Assembly (NCBI GenBank): GCA_015523685.1
Contig: WAJW01000221.1
Span: 1-22,323, forward strand
Source: Archaeoglobaceae archaeon
Lineage (GTDB): Archaea > Halobacteriota > Archaeoglobi > Archaeoglobales > JdFR-42
Direction of reading: 5' to 3'
DNA: 22,323 nucleotides
The notes under the pieces are model-generated. The model had not been told where the DNA came from. It ran no database searches and saw only the letters and a list, made by a program, of their open reading frames with translations. The translations under genes were made by a program, and so were the position numbers. This document shows positions 15,655-22,323 of the stretch, piece after piece. Position 1 is the first letter of the stretch, and each line of letters starts with the position of its first letter.

Positions 15655-17159
15655 GCCGCAACCTCAACACCCGGTTCTGTCCGCCCTATCACCCTCAAAT
15701 GCTCCCTTCCTTTTAAAAACAGCAGAATTATAAGCAAACTTGTTATTACAAGAGGAATCGCATCGAGAAAAACCTGATGTAAGCTCTTCATAAAAGAATC
15801 CACGATCATAACCAACGGCCCCGGAAATCCCTTTCCGGCCAGAAATCTGAGGAATTCAATCTGCATCGGGCCAGGAATCTGATTGCCATAACCCGGGATC
15901 AGATCGTTCATCTTTCCGGTGAAAAGCACACCTCCGAAAGCGACACCCATTGCCCTTGCCAGGGAATTTGAGGTCTGTATCGTTCCACTCGCCATCCCGG
16001 CTTTATGAATTGGTACGGAACTCATCATCACATTCATTGCGACTGGCATGAGCATGCCCATTCCACCTCCAAGAACCAGAAAGATGGGGATCAGATCCCA
16101 GAATCTGACATCCATATCAATTCTGCTCAGCAGAAAGAGTCCCGTTGAAAAGAAGACCGGTCCGAGAGACATTATTATCTTGGGATTGATCCTGTCACTC
16201 AGTCTGCCGGCCATGGGAGCGATTACCGTATTGATGATCGGAAGAGGAAGGATCCAGTAACCTGATTCTTCAGCAGATAACCCCTTGATCCCCTGAAGAA
16301 AGAACGGCAACAAAAGCATGGACGTTGAAAGACCAAGAGATAGGAAAAACAAACTCAAAATGCCTGTGGAATAATTTCTGATTTTGAAGAGACTCAGATC
16401 AAGAATCGGATGATCATAGGTGATCTCTCTCACACCAAATGCGATGAGATAGGAAAAGGATATGAGAAAGGATGCCATGGTCTTTTCAGATCTCCATCCC
16501 CAGTCCTGTCCCTGTATGATCCCGAGAGTGAAGAACCCGAGGCCCACTGCAAGGAGCATCAGTCCAATGATATCTATGGGTTCCCTCACCCTTCGGCCCG
16601 TGGATGGTAGCAGGAGTAATGCTATGATAACCCCCATTATCCCGATGGGCACGTTTATGTAGAACACCCAGTGCCATCCCATCCGGGTTGTGAGCCATCC
16701 ACCCACAACCGGTCCGAGGGCAAAGGATGAGGCGATGAGAATGGACTGGACTCCCATAGCCGCACCTCTTTTTCCCGCAGGGAAAAGTTCTGTTATCAAT
16801 GCCATGCTGTTTCCCGTGAGAATTGCTCCACCCACCGCCTGAACAATTCTGAAAGTAACGAACGCCCCTATGCTCCATGATTCAGCGCAGAGATAGCTTC
16901 CAAGAGTAAAAATTGCCATTCCACCTGTGTACAGGAGATTTCTTCTCACCATATCCCCGATCCTGCCCATGGTGATCAGGAGAACAACGAGGGTTATGAG
17001 ATACGCATTGAGAAGCCACTGGACGTCAGATGCAGATGCTCTGAAATCCTGAGCTATCTCGGGAAGGGCAATGTTCAGTATGCTGGTGTCCAGCATCACC
17101 ATGAATACCCCAATTATTACGGGAATTAGCGATATCCAGGGGTTAATTCTGTCCTTCAC
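15651..17159 (-). CDS. MFS drug exporter of the DHA2 (EmrB/QacA) type, first copy
   Basis: A 502-residue 14-TM-class multidrug or solute exporter. TM1 carries the family signature LDTSILNIALP with D24, loop motif A is GRIGDMVRRN, and motif C is LGPVVGGWLTTRMGWHWVFY followed by NVPIG, a close match to EmrB/QacA proteins. The start is a GTG at 17159 that lies inside the end of the secreted-protein gene (17-bp overlap), with AGAGGTTG about six bases upstream. It precedes a shorter paralogue with which it overlaps by four bases, so the two probably arose by duplication and are made together; whether they work as a pair is not shown. Control is probably by the PadR protein at the head of the cassette. 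Confidence 0.92.
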   Translation of the reverse strand: MKDRINPWISLIPVIIGVFMVMLDTSILNIALPEIAQDFRASASDVQWLLNAYLITLVVLLITMGRIGDMVRRNLLYTGGMAIFTLGSYLCAESWSIGAFVTFRIVQAVGGAILTGNSMALITELFPAGKRGAAMGVQSILIASSFALGPVVGGWLTTRMGWHWVFYINVPIGIMGVIIALLLLPSTGRRVREPIDIIGLMLLAVGLGFFTLGIIQGQDWGWRSEKTMASFLISFSYLIAFGVREITYDHPILDLSLFKIRNYSTGILSLFFLSLGLSTSMLLLPFFLQGIKGLSAEESGYWILPLPIINTVIAPMAGRLSDRINPKIIMSLGPVFFSTGLFLLSRIDMDVRFWDLIPIFLVLGGGMGMLMPVAMNVMMSSVPIHKAGMASGTIQTSNSLARAMGVAFGGVLFTGKMNDLIPGYGNQIPGPMQIEFLRFLAGKGFPGPLVMIVDSFMKSLHQVFLDAIPLVITSLLIILLFLKGREHLRVIGRTEPGVEVAA

Positions 17160-19242
17160 GCTTCAACCTCTTTCGGATAAAACTTACCGCCAGAATCAAC
17201 CCGGATACACTGATAACGATAGCACCCGCCATTATCGGGGTTATCAGTGGCCTTTCCTTTACCGTAACAGAGGTTATGATCGGATTTGAGATGTGTGAAT
17301 AACCCTCATCATCGTAGTACTCTATTCTCACCACCACAGGATAGGTTCCGTATCCCGCGTCCTTATCAACATCAACCCTGAATTTCGCACTTGCGGTTTC
17401 TCCCGGTTTAAGCGTTCCAATGAAATACATTCCCGCCTGAGACTGACCGAGCATGTTGCTGATAGCACTCCCACCCGCTACTGTAAGGGGAGGGGCGACT
17501 TCCAGTTTTACAACCGCGTTTGTAACTCTGAGATCTCCGGCATTTTTTATACTCATCACAATCTCTCCCGTTTTGTCAGGATAGAGATTGCTCTGGATGG
17601 ACTGAATCTCAAAATGCACCTTCTTCGACCCAACCACCACCGGAAATTCTTCAATGGATACCAGATCTCTGGCATCCCCTGCATTGTATCTTTCAATCAG
17701 ATACAGGCTGTAAATCCCTGCAGAAGCTTCATCGGAAACTGATAATCTGAACCGGACAATCCCGCTCTCGCCCGGATCAATTCTACCTACGTAAGAGGAG
17801 GAACTCAGAGGTGTGATGGAGGGTTCAGGGGATATCAGATAAAACACCGCTTCATCAACCGGCACGTTCATCTCATTCAGCACCGTAATGGCAAGACTGC
17901 CCTTCAATCCCACTCCGAGGTTCTCGGTTGAGACACTCTCAACCCGTAAAGGAGAAAGAGGACTGACATTAACCTCCACGTAATATTTCTTACTAACCTC
18001 CTCATCACCCAGCTCGTTGATGTATCTCAGGAGTAAATACCCGCGATATTTTCCGGGGGGAGCACTGGAGGTTACATAAAAGAGGGCATGTTTCACATCC
18101 CCTTTAATTAAAGACCCCAGAGCCGGACTGTTCTCAACCCGAATCAATGGGTTATCAAAATGCAGAACTGCCACAACATCACTCACATTTCTGCTCAAAT
18201 CCCTGATACCGATGGAGACAAAACCTCTGGAGGGCACTTTCAGCCCTGCGTATCCCTGTCCCGATACAGGAGAGGATTGCTGAGGCAGTTGAATCCTTGA
18301 GGGTAACTGAGAGGATAGACCTGAGCTCAGGGGTGATCTCCGCTGTTGAGGAATGGTATCTGGAGGAGTGATGAAGCTTTTCACGCTGAATATGCTGAAC
18401 GAAGCCCCGTGAGAGACTTTCAATCCCACAGGCCTCGCCATAACTCTCTCAATCCCGGAAGGAGTTCTGAATGTCAGAAGGAGATTTGCGGGATACGTCC
18501 GATCCATGGCGGTGTCCATCACGTAAACTCTGAATCTAACCTCAGCTCGATCTCCCGACTTCAGGTCACCTATGTGGGCCGATATGCTTCCTGGATTTGG
18601 TCTGAGGGGATAACTGCAATTCAGAATCAGATTTGAATCATACAGGTCATTTTTCCCTGTATTTTCTATGATCACATCCACCAGACCTTCCTGATCTGTC
18701 CTGAGATCTGATCTGACCGATATCACTCCAAAGTCATAATCCCTGCGCTCTATTTTGAGTGTTACATATTTAACATCCGTGAGGTCCTTATGATACGAAA
18801 AGTAGGCTCCTGAAAAGTCCTGATCGTATGATACCGTGGTGTACTTCAATTTTACCGGAATGGTGTAACTTCCGGGTTCCGCGTTGAGAGGGACCTCAAC
18901 TCTGAAATTAACCCTTATAACTCTCCCTGCAGGTATGTCCCCGACAAACTGAGGATTTACAGATTTAATTTTAATGGGGGATGCCCCATCTTCAATCTCC
19001 ACACTCAGATCTCTGACCATCGTCAGCATCTGGGTGAGCTGGGTGACATTTGCTCTCGCGGGAACTACGGTCAGCCTTCCATCGTTTTCCACCAGGAGCG
19101 TTATGACCTTCTCATCCCCCGGATGAACAACATCATCTCCGCCAACCGCAACATGGAAATCGATCCGGGCTGATAGGGCATTCACCGGCGTGGCAATTAA
19201 CAGAAATGCAATACACAGCATAAGAAATACCGGTTTACTCAC
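17143..19242 (-). CDS. Large secreted, membrane-anchored COG1361-type (S-layer-domain-like) protein
   Basis: A 699-residue surface protein. It starts with a signal peptide (MSKPVFLMLCIAFLLIAT, then PVNALSA). The long exterior part is built of repeated beta-sandwich units with phrases such as VITLLVENDGRLTVVPA, VIIENTGKNDLY, ITVLNEMNVPV and MSIKNAGDLRVTNA, the pattern of NEW3/CARDB-like domains in COG1361 proteins. It ends with one membrane helix (about 668-690) and a basic tail (RKRLKREG). Related archaeal proteins often sit next to exporter genes, so it may be an outside partner of the MFS transporters. I start it at GTG 19242, which has an ideal GGGAGGT upstream and gives a clean signal peptide; a TTG at 19260 would add six residues. 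It overlaps the PadR gene by eight bases and the exporter by 17. Confidence 0.85.
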   Translation of the reverse strand: MSKPVFLMLCIAFLLIATPVNALSARIDFHVAVGGDDVVHPGDEKVITLLVENDGRLTVVPARANVTQLTQMLTMVRDLSVEIEDGASPIKIKSVNPQFVGDIPAGRVIRVNFRVEVPLNAEPGSYTIPVKLKYTTVSYDQDFSGAYFSYHKDLTDVKYVTLKIERRDYDFGVISVRSDLRTDQEGLVDVIIENTGKNDLYDSNLILNCSYPLRPNPGSISAHIGDLKSGDRAEVRFRVYVMDTAMDRTYPANLLLTFRTPSGIERVMARPVGLKVSHGASFSIFSVKSFITPPDTIPQQRRSPLSSGLSSQLPSRIQLPQQSSPVSGQGYAGLKVPSRGFVSIGIRDLSRNVSDVVAVLHFDNPLIRVENSPALGSLIKGDVKHALFYVTSSAPPGKYRGYLLLRYINELGDEEVSKKYYVEVNVSPLSPLRVESVSTENLGVGLKGSLAITVLNEMNVPVDEAVFYLISPEPSITPLSSSSYVGRIDPGESGIVRFRLSVSDEASAGIYSLYLIERYNAGDARDLVSIEEFPVVVGSKKVHFEIQSIQSNLYPDKTGEIVMSIKNAGDLRVTNAVVKLEVAPPLTVAGGSAISNMLGQSQAGMYFIGTLKPGETASAKFRVDVDKDAGYGTYPVVVRIEYYDDEGYSHISNPIITSVTVKERPLITPIMAGAIVISVSGLILAVSFIRKRLKREGQN

Positions 19243-19765
19243 CTTTATTACCTCCCTCAATTTCTTCCAGTTTTTTTATGGCATCAGCAATTACTGCTTC
19301 AACATCTGATCTGGATATTTCAAGTGCCCCAAGAACCAAACTGATGAATTTCGACCAGTTTTCTATCTCGAAAAGCCTTAACCATGCCTCTCTTTTCATT
19401 TTTACAAACTCAAACATTTCAACCGCTTCGTCCTCTTTTAAAATGCCGGACGCCTTTAATACCTCTATTTTCCTCAGAATTGCTTCTTTTTCCCGTTTCG
19501 TTGCTTCTTCGAGTACTGCCTTTCCCCTGTCCGATATGGAATAGAGCTTTTTATTACCCTCGATTCTGAAATCGAGGAATCCCGCTCCCGCAAGCTCTCT
19601 CAGCAGAGGGTAGACAGAACCGGGAGATGGCTCTTTTGATATCTTACTGCCTATTCTCTTTATTAGCTCATATCCTGTTGATTCTCTTTTTTCGATTTCT
19701 TTGAGGATGAGAAGTTTTAAAAGACCTCTCAGGGGTTCAGGTTCCGGTATATCATCATCTCTCAC
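19235..19765 (-). CDS. PadR-family transcriptional regulator
   Basis: A 176-residue DNA-binding repressor. The N-terminal winged helix-turn-helix (about residues 12-90) has the PadR hallmarks LLILKEIEKRESTGYELI, PSPGSVYPLLRELAGAGFL and KLYSISDRGKAVLEE. The C-terminal half is helical and contains W128 and W138 (in EAWLRLF and ENWSKF), typical of the dimerisation domain that binds hydrophobic ligands in this family. PadR proteins usually repress a neighbouring exporter operon until a toxic compound binds them, and here the exporters are in the same overlapping cassette. The start is GTG 19765, preceded by GGAGAGG. Palindromes at 19787-19815 just upstream are its likely operator. Confidence 0.92.
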   Translation of the reverse strand: MRDDDIPEPEPLRGLLKLLILKEIEKRESTGYELIKRIGSKISKEPSPGSVYPLLRELAGAGFLDFRIEGNKKLYSISDRGKAVLEEATKREKEAILRKIEVLKASGILKEDEAVEMFEFVKMKREAWLRLFEIENWSKFISLVLGALEISRSDVEAVIADAIKKLEEIEGGNKGE

Positions 19766-19786
19766 AGACCTCTCCTAACCGTCTCC

Positions 19787-19815
19787 CCGGTATATATGTA
19801 TATCGGTAACCGATA
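19787..19815. promoter_or_regulatory. Candidate PadR operator: two overlapping palindromes on the padR TATA box
   Basis: A 20-bp imperfect palindrome, CCGGTATATATGTATATCGG (19787-19806, 16 of 20 positions symmetric), contains the padR TATA box. It overlaps a perfect 7+1+7 palindrome TATCGGTAACCGATA (19801-19815). A further half-site TAACCGAT repeats at 19851-19858, close to the divergent moaD-moeA start. A regulator bound here would block the padR cassette promoter and could also reach the opposite gene. No footprint data; assigned from symmetry and position. Confidence 0.55.
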
Positions 19816-19822
19816 GAGTGAA

Positions 19823-19872
19823 CATGTGGTGGACAAAATATAAAAATCTTTAACCGATTTCTTGACCACATG
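19823..19872 (+). promoter_or_regulatory. moaD-moeA promoter with flanking inverted repeat
   Basis: A TATA box AAAATATAAAAAT (19836-19847 core) lies about 28 bp before ATG 19870, fitting a leaderless message. It is bracketed by an 8-bp inverted repeat, CATGTGGT (19823-19830) and ACCACATG (19865-19872), the second arm containing the start codon itself. This may be an operator or a chance repeat. Confidence 0.5.
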
Positions 19873-21312
19873 GTACGGGTTAAATTCTTTGCAAGTTTCA
19901 GAGAGATAACAGGAAAAAGGGAGATTGAGATTCACGCCTCAAATCTCGGGGAAGTTATAGAAAGGATATGTTCCGAATTTCCCGATTTAAAGGACCATAT
20001 ACTGGATGAAGAGGGGAAACTCAGAGACTATGTGAACATATTTGTTAATGGTAACCCGGTAAAGGACCTTTCAAAATCAGATCTAACCGAAAAAGATGAG
20101 ATAGCGATTTTCCCTCCGGTTTCAGGAGGAAAGCTGATGAAAGAGATAATCCCGGTTGATGAAGCCTTAAAAAGACTGTTAAAAATAATCAGAGAAAAAG
20201 ATGGAGAGACTATTGAAGTTGAAAGAGCCCTCTATCGTGTTCTCGCTGAGGACGTTAGATCTCCCATGGACATACCCCATTACGATAGATGTGCAATGGA
20301 TGGATTTGCAGTGAGATCTGTTGACACGGAAGGTGCATCCATCTCCAGTCCGATCTTATTACGTATATCGGACAGGGTATCTGAGAGGACGTGCGTGTAT
20401 GTAAATACTGGCGATGCCCTGCCAGAAGGTGCTGATGCTGTGATCAAAATTGAGGATACGGAAAGAGCAGGAAAGTTCCTGAGAATTTTCAGAAGTGTCC
20501 GTCCCTGGGAAAACGTTGGAAAAAGAGGAGAGGATGTCAGAGAAGGTGACAGAATTCTGGAAAAGGGAAGAATTCTTAGACCTCAGGATCTCGCAATGCT
20601 GAAAAGTGCGGGATTGAGTGAGGTGCCTGTAAAGAAAAAACCGGAAATCCTTGTTGTTCCAACGGGAAATGAACTCGTGCAGAGTGGAGATCTACCTCCG
20701 GGGATGGTTTACGAATCGAACGGGATAATGATAGTATCATTCATAAAAGCCTGGGGTGGAATGCCCACAACAACATCCATCGTGAGAGATGAGCCGGAGG
20801 AAATAGAGAGAATTCTTCATGAGAATGGGGGTAAATACGACCTGATCGTCTTTACAGGCGGGACATCCGTGGGTGAGAGAGATCATCTGACATCTGTAAT
20901 TGATAAAATGGGAGAACTTCTGTTCAGGGGAGTTGGCCTGAGGCCGGGAAAGCCAACTCTTGCAGGGACTGTAGATGGAAATCCTGTCCTGGGATTGCCG
21001 GGATTTCCTGCAGCGTGTGCGGTTTCAGCCCACGTTTTTCTGAGAGAGGCGATTAACAGATTTCTGGGAAAGACTGGAGATGATGTCAGAGTCAGGGGAC
21101 GGCTCGGAGAAAAGGTTGTGTCAAAAATTGGATACAGAACGTATGCAAGGGTCAGATATGACTTCAATACAGGAAAGGTAACACCGCTGATGACATCGGG
21201 ATCGGGGATTTTAAGTTCAATGGTGAAAGCAAATGGATTTGTGGTTGTGGATGAGAGAGAGGAGGGTTTTTCAGAGGGAGACGAGGTTGAAGTGATTCTT
21301 TTTGATTTCTGA
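19870..21312 (+). CDS. moeA: MoaD-MoeA fusion: sulfur-carrier domain joined to molybdenumtransferase
   Basis: Residues 1-87 are a complete MoaD-type ubiquitin-like sulfur carrier (MVRVKFFASFREITGK at the start, ending PPVSGG with G86-G87); residues 90-480 are a complete MoeA (CAMDGFAV, TGDALPEGADAVIKIEDTE, PTGNELV, TGGTSVGERDH, GLPGFPAAC). MoaD works through a free C-terminal Gly-Gly that is adenylated and thiocarboxylated, so here the tail is buried in the junction (GGKLM) and would need cleavage to function in the known way. An internal ATG at 20137 with GGAGGA six bases upstream could also make MoeA alone. No stop codon separates the domains. This is the second MoeA in the window; archaea often keep two, thought to serve molybdenum and tungsten. 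It is divergent from the PadR cassette. Confidence 0.9.
   Translation: MVRVKFFASFREITGKREIEIHASNLGEVIERICSEFPDLKDHILDEEGKLRDYVNIFVNGNPVKDLSKSDLTEKDEIAIFPPVSGGKLMKEIIPVDEALKRLLKIIREKDGETIEVERALYRVLAEDVRSPMDIPHYDRCAMDGFAVRSVDTEGASISSPILLRISDRVSERTCVYVNTGDALPEGADAVIKIEDTERAGKFLRIFRSVRPWENVGKRGEDVREGDRILEKGRILRPQDLAMLKSAGLSEVPVKKKPEILVVPTGNELVQSGDLPPGMVYESNGIMIVSFIKAWGGMPTTTSIVRDEPEEIERILHENGGKYDLIVFTGGTSVGERDHLTSVIDKMGELLFRGVGLRPGKPTLAGTVDGNPVLGLPGFPAACAVSAHVFLREAINRFLGKTGDDVRVRGRLGEKVVSKIGYRTYARVRYDFNTGKVTPLMTSGSGILSSMVKANGFVVVDEREEGFSEGDEVEVILFDF
20125..20139 (+). promoter_or_regulatory. Internal ribosome-binding site and ATG for a separate MoeA
   Basis: GGAGGA (20125-20130), the codons for the MoaD Gly-Gly tail, lies exactly six bases before an in-frame ATG at 20137 that begins a full-length MoeA (MKEIIPVDEALKRLL). 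This is as good as any Shine-Dalgarno in the window, so a 391-residue MoeA may be made independently of the fusion. Confidence 0.5.
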
Positions 21313-21334
21313 TCTGATAATTTCCCTTAAAATT

Positions 21335-21408
21335 CCGTATAAATTGCTGAAAATAGCAAAATTTATAAATGCATTGTGGGTATTTTTTTCAACCTTTACC
21401 CCGGTGAG
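21335..21408 (+). promoter_or_regulatory. Promoter and leader of the A-type ATP synthase operon
   Basis: Two TATA-like elements occur: GTATAAATT (21338-21345) and the perfect palindrome ATTTATAAAT (21361-21370), the latter after an A-rich BRE-like stretch. A short hairpin TTGCT-GAAAAT-AGCAA (21344-21359) lies between them. The downstream box would give a leader of about 25 bases carrying GGTGAG (21403-21408), five bases before the ATG at 21414. Confidence 0.55.
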
Positions 21409-21413
21409 TCTAC

Positions 21414-21740
21414 ATGGAAAGAACACAAATTCTTCTCAAAATTAAAGAGACAGAGAATAAAATCGAAGAAGAGGTTCAGAGGGCACTGAAGGAAAAGGAA
21501 AAGCTTCTTGCCCAGGCAAGGGCAGATGCCAGTAAGAAGATAGAGGAGGCAAAAAAAGAGGCCGAAAGGATGAAAAACGAGATCCTGAAAAAAGCGGAAA
21601 AGGAGATAGAGAAAGAGAGAGAAAAGATTCTGTCCGAAGGCGATAGAGAAATAGAGAAGATGACAGGTATAGAAAAAAGCAGGGTTGAGGAGGTTGTGGA
21701 GTTCCTTTACAACGAATTCCTGAGGGAGCTAAATGCTTAA
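21414..21740 (+). CDS. ahaH: A-type ATP synthase subunit H (peripheral stalk)
   Basis: A 108-residue coiled-coil protein, one strand of the peripheral stalk that holds the catalytic head of the archaeal ATP synthase against the membrane part. Almost the whole chain is heptad-like and rich in Lys and Glu (KIKETENKIEEEV, ADASKKIEEAKKEAERM, ILKKAEKEIEKEREKIL), and the C-terminus EEVVEFLYNEFLREL fits the globular tip that contacts the head. Length and composition match archaeal subunit H. GGTGAG precedes the ATG. Its last eight bases overlap the start of the subunit I gene, the standard order at the beginning of archaeal ATP synthase operons, which makes the call firm despite the low-complexity sequence. 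Confidence 0.9.
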   Translation: MERTQILLKIKETENKIEEEVQRALKEKEKLLAQARADASKKIEEAKKEAERMKNEILKKAEKEIEKEREKILSEGDREIEKMTGIEKSRVEEVVEFLYNEFLRELNA

Positions 21741-22323
21741 ACCAGTCCGGATGTGTAAGGTATCCGTGGTGGGGCCGAAAAAATTTTTCGAAGATGTTTC
21801 GGATATCCTCCATGATCTTAATCTGATTCACATAGAGGACTACCCGGAAGATGATGAATACTTCAGAATAGGCGAACCCCTGAAGGGGGCAGAAAAACTC
21901 TCCAGATACCTGGTTTCGATGAGGGCAATTCTCTCTTACATAGGAAACGGAGAGTATGAGCCGGAAAGGAAATTCAAAACTGCAGAAATAGAGAAAATCT
22001 CGGATTCCAAAGTTGAAGAGCTTGAAAGGATAATCACGGGTCTTGTCGAAAAAATAAGAAAATATGATGAGACTATCAGATCCCTCGAGGAGGAGAGAGA
22101 GAATCTGAACCCTCTGATAACTCTGGGATTGTCACCTGAACTTCTCGGGGGATACAGATCACTTGACGTCATCATTGGAATCATCAGGGATGACCCTTCG
22201 GAGAGAATAGGTGAGATCACGGATGAATTTGAGCTTTTCACGGAAGAGTTCGAGGGCAAATATGTGATGGCGCTGTTCCTCCGGAGGGGTCTGGGGGAAA
22301 AAGTTATTCCGGTTCTCCAGGAG
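21733..22323 (+). CDS. ahaI: A-type ATP synthase subunit I (a-subunit), 5' part only
   Basis: The first 197 codons of the large membrane subunit that forms the ion channel with the rotor ring and anchors the peripheral stalks; no stop appears before the window ends. The visible part is the cytoplasmic N-terminal domain: MLKPVRMCKVSVVGPKKFFE, then DILHDLNLIHIEDY, a helical hairpin (VEELERIITGLVEKIRKYDE) and the LGLSPELLGGYRSLDVIIG segment, which are typical of subunit I. The membrane domain lies beyond the edge. The ATG at 21733 overlaps the end of subunit H by eight bases and has GAGGGAG upstream. I found it by hand translation because it runs off the window. Confidence 0.92.
   Translation, partial: MLKPVRMCKVSVVGPKKFFEDVSDILHDLNLIHIEDYPEDDEYFRIGEPLKGAEKLSRYLVSMRAILSYIGNGEYEPERKFKTAEIEKISDSKVEELERIITGLVEKIRKYDETIRSLEEERENLNPLITLGLSPELLGGYRSLDVIIGIIRDDPSERIGEITDEFELFTEEFEGKYVMALFLRRGLGEKVIPVLQE

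Overview
The window is chromosomal DNA of an anaerobic euryarchaeon, with moderate GC and tightly packed genes. Archaeal markers include a eukaryote/archaeal-type glycyl-tRNA synthetase, a family B replicative DNA polymerase with a C-terminal PCNA-binding peptide, single-stranded DNA-binding protein RPA with its partner RPAP, A-type ATP synthase subunits H and I, and TATA-box promoters placed for leaderless or short-leader transcripts. From memory, the polymerase most resembles Archaeoglobus PolB (GWLIDADY start, FDCEML exonuclease motif), so I lean towards Archaeoglobi or a near relative; this is inference. Two radical-SAM enzymes and two molybdenum/tungsten cofactor (MoeA) genes fit a strict anaerobe. 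I found no tRNA, rRNA, CRISPR array, transposase or integrase.

Layout. Positions 1-4036 are a minus-strand run: a 47-residue cysteine protein, a radical-SAM/SPASM enzyme, glyS, a polyprenol-kinase-like membrane enzyme and a ZIP metal transporter cut by the window edge. A palindromic TATA box at 4061-4070 appears to serve both this run and the divergent plus-strand amidotransferase gene, which is followed by ilvC. Convergent to ilvC are a small radical-SAM activase-like gene and the coupled rpa-rpap pair. About 720 bp (8398-9122) hold no intact gene but may contain a decayed one. Next come polB and, upstream of it on the minus strand, a chain joined by ATGA overlaps: moeA with an unusual C-terminal domain, an 87-residue protein, and a short ThiI-like sulfurtransferase.

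Positions 14299-19765 form one minus-strand cassette: a PadR-type repressor, a large secreted and membrane-anchored COG1361-type protein, and two tandem 14-TM-class MFS exporters, all overlapping. A palindrome-rich control region (19787-19872) separates this cassette from a divergent gene encoding a MoaD ubiquitin-like domain fused in frame to a second MoeA. The window ends in the A-type ATP synthase operon (subunit H, then the start of subunit I).

The most notable items are the MoaD-MoeA fusion, whose diglycine codons also form a Shine-Dalgarno site for an internal MoeA start; the small cysteine protein coupled to a radical-SAM enzyme with a PqqD-like front end; the PadR/COG1361/double-MFS cassette between the two moeA genes; and the symmetric bidirectional promoter. 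Neighbouring genes overlap by ATGA at five junctions, so translational coupling is the rule here.
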